From contig NC_081415.1 in the NCBI RefSeq assembly GCF_030272615.1, positions 419,014,757-419,078,756 on the forward strand: DNA of 64,000 bases. The letters are read 5' to 3'. Both the position numbers and the translations under genes were made by a program. Shown piece after piece: positions 1-10,046 of the stretch (position 1 is the stretch's first letter; every line of letters begins with the position of its first letter). This stretch comes from Cryptomeria japonica. Lineage: Eukaryota > Streptophyta > Pinopsida > Cupressales > Cupressaceae. The notes under the pieces were generated by a model. That model ran no database searches. It was not told the DNA's origin and was given only the letters and a program-made list of their open reading frames with translations.

Positions 1-276
1 TTGGAAGCCCAATTATTTGCTCTTGAGAGGGAAAAAGATAAAATCATAAGGAGAGCCAGAAGTCTTAGAGATTTGGTGAGTCCTTGGTTGGATTCATTAA
101 GTGTACATAAGGAGTATATAGATATGGTTAATAAGCCCACACCAACAGAGCTTAATGAGAAAGAGTCATTTGCCCATATGCTAAATGGACTTGTATCTAT
201 TTCCGACACTTTCAAATTAGGCTGGGATACCTATCTAGAGATTTTGGAGAAGGCCTATCCAGATATTTTAAAATAA
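1..276 (+). CDS. C-terminal fragment of a copia-element ORF, function unknown
   Basis: An open frame runs from the window edge to a stop at 274-276. The 91 visible residues are helical-looking and charged, beginning with a Lys/Arg/Glu-rich segment and ending LEKAYPDILK. No RT, integrase or zinc-knuckle motif is visible. Its place just before the polypurine tracts and 3' LTR means it is the last ORF of E1. Sireviruses can carry an extra ORF after pol, which would fit, but the residues themselves are not recognised. The first codon is TTG at the edge, so the real start is upstream. No frame damage is seen in this part. Confidence 0.5.
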   Translation: MEAQLFALEREKDKIIRRARSLRDLVSPWLDSLSVHKEYIDMVNKPTPTELNEKESFAHMLNGLVSISDTFKLGWDTYLEILEKAYPDILK

Positions 277-378
277 ATTCATCTTCGGTAAGGTATTTTG
301 GGACATATTCATTGTACAGTCTTTCATTGTTTGTCCTGGTTTTTGGTACTTTTTGGTATTTTTGATGGCATTGATATC

Positions 379-592
379 AAAGGGGGAGAGATATTGATGT
401 GAAAAAGAAAAAAATGGAGTTGTATACATTAGGGGGAGTATAGGTTAAAGATCTTTAGGAGATATGGAGGTATGGAGTATTTTGTATTGATGGATATTCA
501 GCTCAAGGGGAGTAGGCTCATGATGTAACCGACAGATGGAAACCATGATCATTTTTCACATGAGTGTTGCCATCAATGCCAAAGGGGGAGAT
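379..592 (+). promoter_or_regulatory. Multiple polypurine tracts before the copia 3' LTR
   Basis: Four G-rich purine runs lie in 214 bases: AAAGGGGGAGAG (379-390), AGGGGGAGT (431-439), AAGGGGAG (505-512) and AAAGGGGGAGAT (581-592). The last abuts the LTR and is the likely plus-strand primer. The first and last sit in similar contexts (near-duplicate words around ATCAA/ATGCC), so the tract appears to have been duplicated. Confidence 0.7.
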
Positions 593-1503
593 TGTTGGCA
601 ACTGATACTCAATTGGTTGGTTTCATTATGTTGTCATTAATGGCAACATGGCAACATGTTCTGGCTTCATATTTTGGGTTAGTTGTGTACCGGCAAGCAC
701 TTCATAGACACTTCACCGACACCGACAGGTTAGATAGTTTTCTTTGATTAACAACAATGCAAGTTGACATGGTTTAGAATCAGGTTATTGGTATTGGAGG
801 CTGACATCATTTGGAGATCCAGCATTGGCAATTGTTTTTTATATTCATGTATTTATGTTATCTAGCTGACATGTATATTCATATTGTAATTATCTTTGTA
901 AGCTGACATAAGGCATGATGATTTGTAAAGGGCATATAGATCAGTTGATTAGATCATTTTGTAATGTGTGTTAGGAAGGAAATAATGAAGGAGATGCAAA
1001 ATATATGTGAGGATATTTATGTAAATGGGTATTCCAGTAAGGGTTTAGGGATTTAGACTGGAACAACTAGAGCTTAACATGAACTATATTCAGGCATAGA
1101 AGATTCTATCTTTGCAGTTCAATCATTTCTCTAGATTGTAGTCTGGATTTATATGTAGTCAGTGAGGCTCCTTTTGTGATTGAGCAGTGTGCTCTAGGCT
1201 GTAAGTCTTCTAGCAAGTGCAGGCCCCTATATTTTGTAATATCTCTTCATATGGCCAGTGGATTAATATTGTGGGTCACAAATCCCACTGTGTTTTTTCC
1301 TCTTTGAGGTTTTCCACGTATAATTTTGTGTGTTATGGTATTCATTTGTGTGATTGGCTTATTGGTTGCTTTACTTCTTTCAATTCTATATGTATCGGTA
1401 TACTGGTTGGTGTATGTATGTTTTAATAAAGTTAAAATTGATCATTTTGGTAGAACATTGATTCACACCCCCCCCCCCCTCTCAGTGTTCTTAGATTCCA
1501 ACA
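593..1503 (+). repeat. 3' LTR of copia element E1
   Basis: The 911-bp repeat starts TGTTGG and ends CCAACA, a six-base inverted terminal repeat typical of copia LTRs, directly after a polypurine tract. An AATAAA at about 1425-1430 is a candidate polyadenylation signal and a run of 12 C (1468-1479) lies just before the end. The partner LTR is outside the window, so insertion age cannot be judged. ORFs on the + strand here (1217-1640) are low-complexity and not credible genes. Confidence 0.78.
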
Positions 1504-2404
1504 GTACTTGCCCAAGGTGCCTGTTTGCCAAGTTTTCACTAGTGAACAAAATTATATTTCCTTACTTTTTTCTAATTTTTTCGCTTTTTTCTTTTTTTTC
1601 TCTTTTTCTCATTTTTTTCATTTCTTTTTTCACTTTTTGATTTTTTTTTTTTAAATTTTTGGAAGATAATGAATACATGATAGGAAGACTTGAGAATCAA
1701 GTTGTTCTCTAGATAGTACTCTTGAAAGATGTTCTATAGCGAACCATGGCTATTGAAGGTATGCTCAAAGATGTTGATAGGGTGATGGTAAATGGAGTTT
1801 AAATGGATGATAAGATGGAAAGGTTATAAGGATTTATGCAAAGGATTGGATAAGAGGGATGGAAGGATAGAACATAGGTGTTGGATAATGGATGGGATGT
1901 TGGAAGATTTATGTAGGAGTGGATGGAAATATCGGCAAAGTCAACATTGGCACACACCTTGAGGGGTGATGGAATGAGGGAGGAATACTGCATTTTGGAG
2001 TTTGAAGTTTTGATGGAAAGGTTGACGTGGATTTTGTGACATAAGGAGTTAAAGTGGATGAAGGAGGTGATAGAGGTTTTAAGATATTGGATGTGGGAGA
2101 AGCCTTTGGGGTAGAAAACTTGAATGCCAAATTAGATTTTTCTTTAGTGTGCAAGTCTTGTACGAGTGACTTGGGAATCCACATGGTTCTTGATTTTTCA
2201 TTTTTTGTTATACTTTAGAATGCATTGCCTTAATGTAAGACTTAGGAAGCCATACAAAATTTGACTTTTCTTCTTTTTTTCTGGGCCTTTGTGGCCTTTT
2301 GGACATTTCTTTTTCTTTTTGGATCAAATTTTTCTTTGTTTTTGCATGTCGATTAGATGAGGTGTTGATCCTTTGATTAATGTGGATTTTTGAATATTGG
2401 AATT
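1504..2404 (-). other. 3' untranslated region of E2
   Basis: The part near 1509-1545 carries AAGGTGCCTGTTTGCC followed by a GTTTTCAC word, the same words found in the 3' UTRs of E5 (22960-23110) and E8 (61640-61690). A T-rich tract follows (1557-1655). Two minus-strand ORFs (2184-1909 and 1993-1799) are Pro/Ser-rich with no recognisable domain; the larger could be a former extension of the main ORF but I do not call it a gene. Confidence 0.5.
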
Positions 2405-4219
2405 TTATTTTTTGGCATCCAAGTTGCTTCCAATGGCATTAGGATTTAGGGATGGATATGATTGATATGGAGAGTTCATGTGGGTCGGTTGTTGGAAGGT
2501 TCTCAAGGATGTGTGCCTTTGTTGATCTTGACTTATGGTAAGGTTAGTGGATTGAAAGCTAGGGGTAACATGGGTAGGAGATGGACGGATATAGGGACCC
2601 AAGATAGATGAAAGGTTTGAAGGATTTGATTTTGGTATATATGGACCCAAAATAGATTTGGAGGATCCAAAAGCTGTGTGTTTGGATTTAACTGGAGAAA
2701 TGTAGGATTTATGAGGGATACCAACATCTTGAGAGCGAGCAATGTAGCCATTATAGCCCATATTTTCTTTTATATCAGGGGGTTCTAATATACCTTTTTC
2801 ATGAATGTTTAACCCTTTTCTTTGATAATGCATGCTTTGGAAGATCTTTTTAACAAAGGGTTTCTTCTTACTTTTGATGCTAGAGGCAAGTCCATTTTGA
2901 GGTGGAGGTGAATTGCAAAGAATGATAGAATCATGAGAGGGCTTTATAGGCATGATGGAGTCTTGAGGTAAACATGGAAAATTATGACAAGGAAATAAAT
3001 GAATATTTGGATCTTGACATGGAGGAGGACCATTGGATAGAGTAGGAATGGTGTTTGACTCTTCATTTTGAATAGGGTCATTTGAAAAGGTGGAAGAGGC
3101 ATCATGATCTTGCTTAGGAAGTGGATTAGGAATTGGGTTTGGAAGGATGCTTTTCTCTTGAGATGGAATGGGATCATCTTGGAAGAAATGGAAAGGTATA
3201 AGGGGATCATCATGGGATTCTAGGGAGGGAGGATATTTTTCAACCATTGGATGGGATTGGAGAGTTTTGGTGTCTTGATCTTGATTTATGATAGGACTTG
3301 TTTCCTCATTTTTCAAATTATCCTCTTGACATGGAGCCACTTCTAAGGAAGGGGTAGTATTTTCAATATGCATGGGGGATTGTTGGAAGGTGTCCATGTT
3401 TTTGCATGATGGGGAAGCATTTTGGATGGGGCCTTCTAGAGTGGGTATGATTGGAATTGGAGTGCATGATGGCATAGGATCTAAGATATCTGAATCGTAT
3501 AAAGGATTTGTATGAAAAATTGGATTATCTTGGATTTGTACTGTTGATATCCCTTGAGGGTCAACATGAGAAGTTTCATGATTAGGTTCATTGTTTGAGG
3601 GATATGGTATGGATTGTTGTTGAGAAGCCTTAGGAGATGGAGGCATCATGGAAGAGATGGAGGCTACACGTGGGCCATTGCTAGACACAGGTTCATAATT
3701 TTCATCATGCTTGGTAATGACATCTAGTTTCTCCTCAAGTAAATCATTAGGATCTTCAATTTCAATAACACCATTATCAAGGAGGTCTTGAATTTTATGT
3801 TTTAATTCCATGCACTTAGAAGTCTTATGTTTGTTATGTCTATGATATGCATAATAATTACTCAAAAATTCACATCCCCATGTGGTCTTGTTAGGCAATA
3901 TGATAAGATTGTTGTCAATAAGATCTTTCAAAGTTGACTCGATAGATTGCCCCAAAGGTGTAAATTGTCTATCTAGGGGATACTTGGAGGAAATGTCTTT
4001 ATGTCTTGGTGAAAATGTCTTGTGATCTTGTTTGAGATTTGGGTTTAGATTTTCAATCACTTGTTGTTCCAAGTCATATAGTCGTTTTAGTGTTCCTTTC
4101 AATTTTTCATTCTTGATATCTTGAATTTGTCTTTGAAGAGGTGTCATTGATCCCTTTTGTTGCACTTGAATGTCATATATTTTTATCTTGAGATCTTGAA
4201 TTTTAGCCAAGGTAGCCAT
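2405..4219 (-). CDS. Intact chimeric Gag-like ORF: knuckle region, long Pro-rich tract, G-patch remnant
   Basis: This 604-residue frame is uninterrupted, unlike nearly every other frame here. Residues 1-60 are Lys/Glu/Gln-rich and look coiled-coil forming. Residues 86-157 match the C-terminal Gag region of the neighbours (FTPLGQSIEST, then the knuckle at 123-136), but the first knuckle Cys is Tyr123 (YX2HX4HX4C). Residues about 180-445 are Pro/Ser/Asn/Gln-rich low complexity. Residues 452-480 resemble the G-patch that follows the protease in related elements, with key glycines replaced (MHY for MGY), and a second MGYNG lies at 487-491. SILGPYI occurs twice (522-528 and 538-544). The capsid domain, the protease active site and all of pol are absent. 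The start follows a leader like that of true gag genes. Function is unknown; an RNA-binding helper protein is only a guess. Confidence 0.7.
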   Translation of the reverse strand: MATLAKIQDLKIKIYDIQVQQKGSMTPLQRQIQDIKNEKLKGTLKRLYDLEQQVIENLNPNLKQDHKTFSPRHKDISSKYPLDRQFTPLGQSIESTLKDLIDNNLIILPNKTTWGCEFLSNYYAYHRHNKHKTSKCMELKHKIQDLLDNGVIEIEDPNDLLEEKLDVITKHDENYEPVSSNGPRVASISSMMPPSPKASQQQSIPYPSNNEPNHETSHVDPQGISTVQIQDNPIFHTNPLYDSDILDPMPSCTPIPIIPTLEGPIQNASPSCKNMDTFQQSPMHIENTTPSLEVAPCQEDNLKNEETSPIINQDQDTKTLQSHPMVEKYPPSLESHDDPLIPFHFFQDDPIPSQEKSILPNPIPNPLPKQDHDASSTFSNDPIQNEESNTIPTLSNGPPPCQDPNIHLFPCHNFPCLPQDSIMPIKPSHDSIILCNSPPPQNGLASSIKSKKKPFVKKIFQSMHYQRKGLNIHEKGILEPPDIKENMGYNGYIARSQDVGIPHKSYISPVKSKHTAFGSSKSILGPYIPKSNPSNLSSILGPYIRPSPTHVTPSFQSTNLTISQDQQRHTSLRTFQQPTHMNSPYQSYPSLNPNAIGSNLDAKK

Positions 4220-5399
4220 GGGGATAGTTCTGATCTTGGACCTAGGACAATGAATGAGACTCTATATGGGATACAACCTTTAAAAATGCAGACTCAACTA
4301 TATGATAGGATACTTATGATATGAGGCTCTTAATGAGGTACTGACGACCAATGGTGAACATAGTATGATGAAATGCAAGGATTCAAGATAAATCTAGGTC
4401 CGAAGAGGATTATGATGCAAGATGTTATTTGTGCTATGATGGATAGACATAAGGATTAAGGATCAAGAGAGGGTGTGCTAAGGTAGGAGATGATGAACTC
4501 TAAGTGAACTACCCAACTCAAAGATGTCGATATGTCCCTAACTCAAGGATGATGAACCTTAAGTGATACGAGAGGGGTTGATGATAAAAAATTGATGTCA
4601 GACCTAAGACAAGAAATCCTAAGTGCAAGCAATGATTTTTTTGTTTTTTGGAATTTTTGATTGAAGTATGCAAGAGGTGGGATTATGTCCTAAAGGGATG
4701 GTGGAAGTATATGCAAGTGTATGGGCTATGTCCTAAAGGGAGATGGGGGTGTGCAAGAATTTAAGTATGACCTAATGAAGGTGTGTAAGTATCAAGGGTG
4801 TGTCCTAAGAAAATGGCATAAGGCTATGCAAATATTATGGGTGTGATCTAAGGGAATGATGCAAGGGTATAACCTAATGGTGGTATAAAAAGGTTTGATC
4901 TAAGGGTGCTATGCAAAGGTTTTATCTAAGGGTGGTATGCAAGGACTAGGTATAATTAAATGAGATATGCAAGTATGGAAGGTGAAACTAGGTGAAGACT
5001 ATGCAAGGACCTAAAAGGGGTATGGGAAACTAGAATGATGTGACTATGCGAGGACCTAAAAGAATAGAACTCCAAAAGTGATGTCTCAAGAGATTTGAAA
5101 TAATTGTTTTGAAAACATGAGTTCAATGTTTCAAGGACAGTGTTGTTTTGTAATTTGTTTGTTTTACAACGTGGATGGATACTTGAAAGTTTAGACCAAG
5201 GTTTTTGTAAAGTGTTTCAATTTCAAGTGTGGTGTTGATTGTGAAATTTTCTTATTTGTTTTGCACACACTTAGAAAACATGGCAAATAGAATGTTTATT
5301 TGATTTTGCAATAAAAAAACACATTCAAGCACAGTCTTAAGGCTGGCCAGGACAATAGTTGTTGAATCTCACTTGGGGGTTACCCCAAGCTACGCAATT
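4220..5399 (-). other. E2 leader, gag-proximal part with degenerate short repeats
   Basis: No credible gene. From about 4640 to 5065 an irregular repeat recurs roughly every 30-50 bases, with the paired words ATGCAAG and TGTCCTAAAGGG (or ACCTAA, TCTAAGGG). The remainder (5066-5340) is unremarkable AT-rich DNA. Confidence 0.45.
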
Positions 5400-5810
5400 C
5401 AGAGTCGATACTTAGCTGCTTGACCCCATTAGCTCCACCCTCAGCACTCACTTCTCTAGGATAGCCAAGCACCAATCCCCATGAAAACTCCTCGTGGCAA
5501 ACTTTGTATCTCTACTAAGAACCGTAAGAATGTCACTCGCTTCAGAGATCCGACCTCCTGCGTGAACAACTAGAAGGTTTTTGGCTTCTAACACAAAAGG
5601 TGTCTAGTAAGGGCATCCGTTCAGGTGGGCGTAGATCCAACGAATTTAATCGTTGCTATGTCATTCCAACACTTGTTGCTTGCAACTTTCATCACAAACA
5701 TGTTTGATTATAGTGGCTCGGAAGAGCTTGGCTTTAACCCATTGCCACTTTGGGTCGTTCCCTCTCACCAAGCCTTAAGGGCTTCTCGGGAGGTAGGCCC
5801 TCTAAAAGGT
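5400..5810 (-). other. Conserved gypsy leader block, E2 copy
   Basis: The stretch shares ordered words with E3 (13160-13625), E5 (32330-32760) and E4 (36380-36760): GTAAGGGCAT, TTATAGTGG, TTGGGTCGT, CTCTCACC and GGGAGGTAGGCC. It lies between LTR and ORF in each case. The + strand ORF 5625-5891 overlapping it is a chance frame in this block. Confidence 0.55.
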
Positions 5811-6690
5811 AAAACAAAAAGAGCCTATTGCTCAAGACACAAAAGACATTGGTTAATTTTAAAGCACCAATTGAAGTGTTTGCTATACTAAAAAGACAAT
5901 TGGTTTCAAAATCAAATCTTCATCAAACCTCCTACACCAAATGTCATTAGTAGTTTCAAGATATTGCCTTCAACACACGAGAATAAATGCCCTGCACAAG
6001 ACAAAAAGTCCAAAAATTAATCCCCAAAATCAAAACAAATACACTAAACAATCACACCCAATAATGAACAACTAACAACTTAAAAAAATCTAAACAATTA
6101 AAAAAAATCTAAACTAATTAACAATTAAATAAAATCTAAATTAATTAACAATTAAAAAAAAACTAAACTAATTAACATTAAAAAATCTAAACTAATTAAA
6201 AATTAAAAATCTAATTACAAACTAATTAACAAAAAATCTAAATTAACAAAATTAAAAAATTAATTAAAAACTAATTAAATATCTAAAAAAACTAATCTAA
6301 TCTAAATTTAAAAAATTAATTAAAACTAAATTAAACTAATTAAAAAAAATCTAAATTAATTAATAACTAAAAATAAAAATAAAAAGTAAAAAGTGAAAAG
6401 TAAAAGAGGAGGTTTTTTAAAGCCTCACGTAGCCTTTTACCAGGCTATACGTGGGTTGTAGCCTCCCACGTAGGGGCTACCTCAGCCTCACGTGGGGGCT
6501 AGGTAGCCTTTACAACTATTAAAAAAAACCGACTAAAAAATTCAGCTACTTTTCTTGCAACAAATGTGCAGAGGATTTTTGAGCTATGATTTTCGAATAA
6601 GTGTGATCTAATAAATGAAATGTGGTCTCTCTAGGACAAAATCAGAACATGGATGCCCCAAATAAGAACATGGACTGCCAAAAACCAGAA
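5811..6690 (-). repeat. E2 leader, LTR-proximal: AT-rich tract and CACGT motif cluster
   Basis: From 6060 to 6380 the sequence is almost only A, T and C in words such as CTAATTAA and AATCTAAA. From 6415 to 6515 a GC-richer cluster repeats GCCTCACGTAG and GGCTAC words around CACGTA or CACGTG (five CGTG/CGTA cores). Near 6671-6682 a GGACTGCCA word is a weak relic of the primer-binding site used by E3-E5. Confidence 0.45.
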
Positions 6691-7220
6691 TGTAGATGGA
6701 AAGATTGCATGCAAAAATGTGGAATCACAGTTTGGAAGGTAAATATTTAAAAATATTGAAACCGGACAGAAGTTTATCAAGCATAGGAAATCAAAGAGAT
6801 GATGAACTAGAATGCAATAAACATGATGGGTAGATAACCTCAAAGGAGAGGGGGGTTGGGTTTATATAGAAGTTTTCAAGGGTGGATCTAGGTTGTAGGA
6901 CAAATGTGGGATAAAATATTGGATTGGAGATTTTAGTGTTTATCCCACATGTATTAGGTGAGTGCAATAAATAGATATGAAAAATGATTAATAGGGAATG
7001 GATTGGATATGTAAGAGATTTAGAAAATGGTTTTAATAATATATTATATTGATGCATTAGTGGAGAATAAATGAATATATGGATTTTAATGAATAATGAT
7101 GAAAATTAGAATGATATTATGGATGAATATAATAGAAAATAAGATTACTAAATAATAGACCCACTTGATTAATGAAAAAAATTGAGATTGATTTAAGAGG
7201 ACAATTTTTACATGTCTAAG
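6691..7220 (-). repeat. LTR of E2 (5' LTR), with TATA box
   Basis: About 530 bp. The left edge is placed where TGTAGATGG follows a primer-site-like word, and the right edge where the sequence returns to E3 RT codons at 7221. The right 25 bases match the end of the E3 LTR (GAGGACAATTTT then a TGTCTA word), with the terminal CA apparently mutated. A minus-strand TCTATATAAACCC (6857-6870) is a good TATA box. Confidence 0.55.
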
Positions 7221-8094
7221 TTCAATTCCTCTTTGTGAGACAATGTATCCAAGGAGTTTCCCGGAGGTCACCCCGAAGACACACTTCTTAGGATTTAGTC
7301 TAAGTTTGTATTTTTTCAGACATTCAAAAACCACATATAGGATATCAAGGTGTGTTTCTCTTGCTATTGAATTTCCCAGGAGATCATCAACATAATCTTC
7401 CACATAAATGTGCATGAGATCATGGAAGATTGTTGTCATTGATCTTTGATATGTAGCACCCGCATTCTTTAATCTGAAGGGCATAACATTCCAACAAAAG
7501 GTACGCCAAGGGCAAGTAAATGTTGTTTTACGTTGGTCTTCAGGTGCTATTTTGATTTGGTTATACCCGAAGAATCCATCCATCAATGATAACATTGCAT
7601 GACCAACTATAAGATCCACTATTAAATCAATGTTCGGTAGTGGGAAATCATCTTTAGGACAAGATTTATTGATGTCGCTGAAATATGTACATATTCTGAT
7701 AATGTGATATGGTTTACTGATAGGTACCAAGTTAAAAATCCACTTGGGGTAGTCAATTGGTCTAATAAATCCAACATCAAATAATTTCTCCAGCTCTACC
7801 TTGACTAAAAAGTGTCACCTGTGGATGCATCTTTCTCAATTTTTGTTTTACAGGTTTATCCCCTAGAGTAACTATCAAATGATGCATTACTAGATCAGGG
7901 TCCAATCCAGGCATAACCGCATATGACCATGCAAAGTTGATTGGTCGCTCTGTGAAGAAACTTATGAAATTCGGTCTTTCTTTTTTTGTCAAAGACTGTG
8001 CTAAGAAGATGTTGTGTGGAACTTCCTTTGTGCCAATATTTGTCATGATAGTTTCCTCCACCAGCATTGATGATTTCTCTTCATATGATGTCAT
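7221..8094 (-). pseudogene. E3 reverse transcriptase, truncated and frame-broken
   Basis: The 8094-7777 part carries the N-terminal region (NFAWSYAVMPGLDPDLVMHH), and 7730-7221 carries the palm: CPKDDFPLPNID, LMDGFFGYNQI, and the YVDD catalytic box at 7383-7394, then the thumb (LNPKKCVFGVTSGKLLGYIV). The frame breaks between 7777 and 7730, and E2 interrupts just after the RGIEL residues. A glycine of the usual SGYNQ is Phe here. Family assignment is secure; the enzyme is dead. Confidence 0.85.
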
Positions 8095-8974
8095 GGGGAG
8101 AGTGTCAAACCAGGTGCCTTAGAGAGGTTTTCACCTTTGGATACGTCCTTTATTTTAACTTTTTTAGGGTCAGATAGTGCCACAATGTGGTTTTCACCAT
8201 AAGACCTATGATTTGTTTTTATTTTTATACTTTTGCGACTAGAAGGTTTGGCGTTCTCTCCAAGATATGTCACACTATTTATTTATATGATGTATCCTGC
8301 TTTGTGGTCCCCAAGAGGAAGGCCATTTATTATGCCAAGGTAATCAATGAAGGCCTCGTCGTTTTGGAAGGTGTCTAGTTGTGGAGGCCCTTGTTGGTCC
8401 CAATCAATGAGTTGTGGATGAATGAGGGGAAGGCCATCAGTGTTTTCAAATTCAATGGGAGTAAGAGTAAAGACACAAGAATCTTTGAGTATTTCAATGC
8501 AATCGCTGGGGTCATCACTAGAAATCTCCTCATCAGCCTCAATTGTAGACGAATCCAAATTGACATCACTAGAGGGACACTCAGCAATGGGAGTCTTCAC
8601 TCTTCATGGTTTTGACTTAGAACCTTGAGATATTGAGGGTTCGGGATCCCAAAATGTTTTTATCCACGGATCTCCACTATTTTTCTTTTCTTGAGATGTA
8701 GGCTCTGATAGAGTTACTTGACCAACTCTGAATTTTCTGTTAAACTCTTCTTCTTTTGTGGGTTCACCCGGTTCTCTGAATGTTTCGGTGAGCTCATAAT
8801 CACTAGATGACTTGTCTGAACCACATTCCCATTTGTCAGAGTCTATGGAATAGCATTTCTTTTCTTGTTGGTCATTAGAATCTGTGATTTGCAATGCTTC
8901 TTTAGAACTATGAGTGCCTAATCTAAAGGGCATGAAGCGAAGTCCTTTGGAGCGCTGATTTTTGAATGTTAACT
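8095..8974 (-). pseudogene. E3 protease-RT linker region
   Basis: Three minus-strand pieces (8933-8604, 8600-8283, 8273-8091) form an acidic, low-complexity linker. LIHPQLIDWDQQGPPQLDTF and FQNDEAFIDYLG match the linker of E8 (57870-57935), and ENHIVALSDPKKVKIK with KGENLSKAP matches both E5 and E8. Stops and frame changes separate the pieces. No enzymatic domain is seen. Confidence 0.65.
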
Positions 8975-9800
8975 CTAGTTACAATGGTTCAACAATTCCT
9001 TTATTTTGTAACCCAAGAGGGCCTTTACCATCATATCCATTTTTTTGTAAGAAATTAAAGCCTCTGCCATACTTCTCACATGGTATTTTGATGTGATCTT
9101 GTGTAGATTCATCTTTTGGTTCTTTATAAGCATTTTGTGAAGATCTTCTTCCATTTTACCCCATTTGTGGAATACGGTGGGATCCCATTTTAAAGTGATA
9201 TCGGATACTTTTTTACAAGGATGTGGCCGTCCATAATCTTTAGGATAATCCATTATTTGTCTGAAATACATGGTTTGATTCAAAGTATACTCTCCCATGC
9301 CGTTGTCCTTGTATTTTCCTTTAAGCTCACCTTGTTTTGATGTAGAAGGTTTTAATGTTTCTGGATCCACATATGCTGACGATGGAGTTGCTTCTCTATT
9401 TATCAGAATTATTATCTCTGATCTTGGTCGTAGGTTATTGCAATATATGAATGGATTTGGATCGCCTTTTATTGTTACTTCAACTCCATTGTAAGGAAAT
9501 TTGATACATTGATGATATGTTGATGGTACTGCTCTCATTTCATGTATCCATGGGTGTCCCAAGAGTATGTTATACGTGAGATTTAGATCGAGGACTTGAA
9601 AACCACATCCTTCATCACTTGTCCAATTCTCAGAGGTAAGGTGATTATTCCCTTAGATGAGCGTTCTTCATCATCATATGCTTTAATGGTGATCTTATTC
9701 TTTGAATTCATAGTTTGTTCAGAATATCCCAAATGTTTAATAGTATTCAATGTAAAATATTCAGACCTACTCCTCAATCTATCAAGACTCGTTTGATATG
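8975..9800 (-). pseudogene. E3 aspartic protease with downstream G-patch, broken
   Basis: The active-site loop reads LID-stop-GVGLN: the TGA is at 9774-9776, just after the catalytic Asp codon. Downstream, KITIKAYDDEERSSKG and HPWIHEMRAVPSTYHQCIKF match the other protease copies; a stop separates 9777-9583 from 9562-8975. The last ~95 bases encode a clear G-patch only in another frame (YGRGFNF, NGYDGKGPLG, GIVEPL, about 9075-8980), so a frameshift lies just before it. Protease plus G-patch is the same order as in E5 and E8. Confidence 0.8.
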
Positions 9801-10046
9801 ACTTTTATGGAGAAAGGTTTGAATGTGGAGAGGTGCATTGTGTGGTTGGCATACAAAGACATCATAGACTTCTATGAATATAAGGAAATGTGGAGTGGAA
9901 AGATATCCCACCATGGCTTGAAACTAGTCCACGTTCACATCAGTGGATATAGAGGTTTCTCTCAAGGTTTTATCAAGAATAGCCTTATGTGAAGGGGATA
10001 TACACAAGATATTAAGGATGAAAATGAGGGTGGGTGTCTTCCCTAA
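9801..10046 (-). pseudogene. E3 Gag-protease junction, decayed
   Basis: This should encode the stretch before the protease core. The minus-strand frames are broken by many stops and I can recover no continuous matching peptide. The + strand ORF 9798-9992 is a shadow. Confidence 0.4.

Larger units (their letters stand above)
1..1503 (+). mobile_element. E1: 3' end of a Ty1/copia (Sirevirus-like) retrotransposon
   Basis: The segment holds the end of a coding frame, a non-coding stretch with several G-rich purine tracts, and a complete 3' LTR that starts TGTTGG and ends CCAACA. The rest of the element (5' LTR, gag, RT, integrase) lies before position 1. Repeated polypurine tracts before the 3' LTR and a C-run near the LTR end are features known from Sireviruses; RT is not visible, so the lineage call is inference. 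It was inserted on the + strand into the 3' UTR of the minus-strand gypsy element E2; the five bases after the LTR (GTACT, 1504-1508) should be one copy of the target duplication. Confidence 0.72.
1504..7220 (-). mobile_element. E2: non-autonomous Tat-like gypsy derivative with one intact ORF
   Basis: Read on the minus strand, this element has an LTR (7220-6691), a weak primer site, a motif-rich leader, a conserved leader block also found in E3, E4 and E5, one 604-codon ORF (4219-2405) and a 3' UTR with the same gypsy 3' UTR words as E5 and E8. No RT, RNase H or integrase is visible. The left end is cut by copia element E1 at 1503/1504. The right LTR interrupts the reverse transcriptase of E3 inside the codons following the Gly-Ile-Glu motif, so E2 is younger than E3 and older than E1. 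Confidence 0.65.

Noticed and set aside
1217-1640. Two + ORFs in and after the E1 LTR
   Set aside because: They cross the LTR end and a T-rich tract, with hydrophobic low-complexity products.
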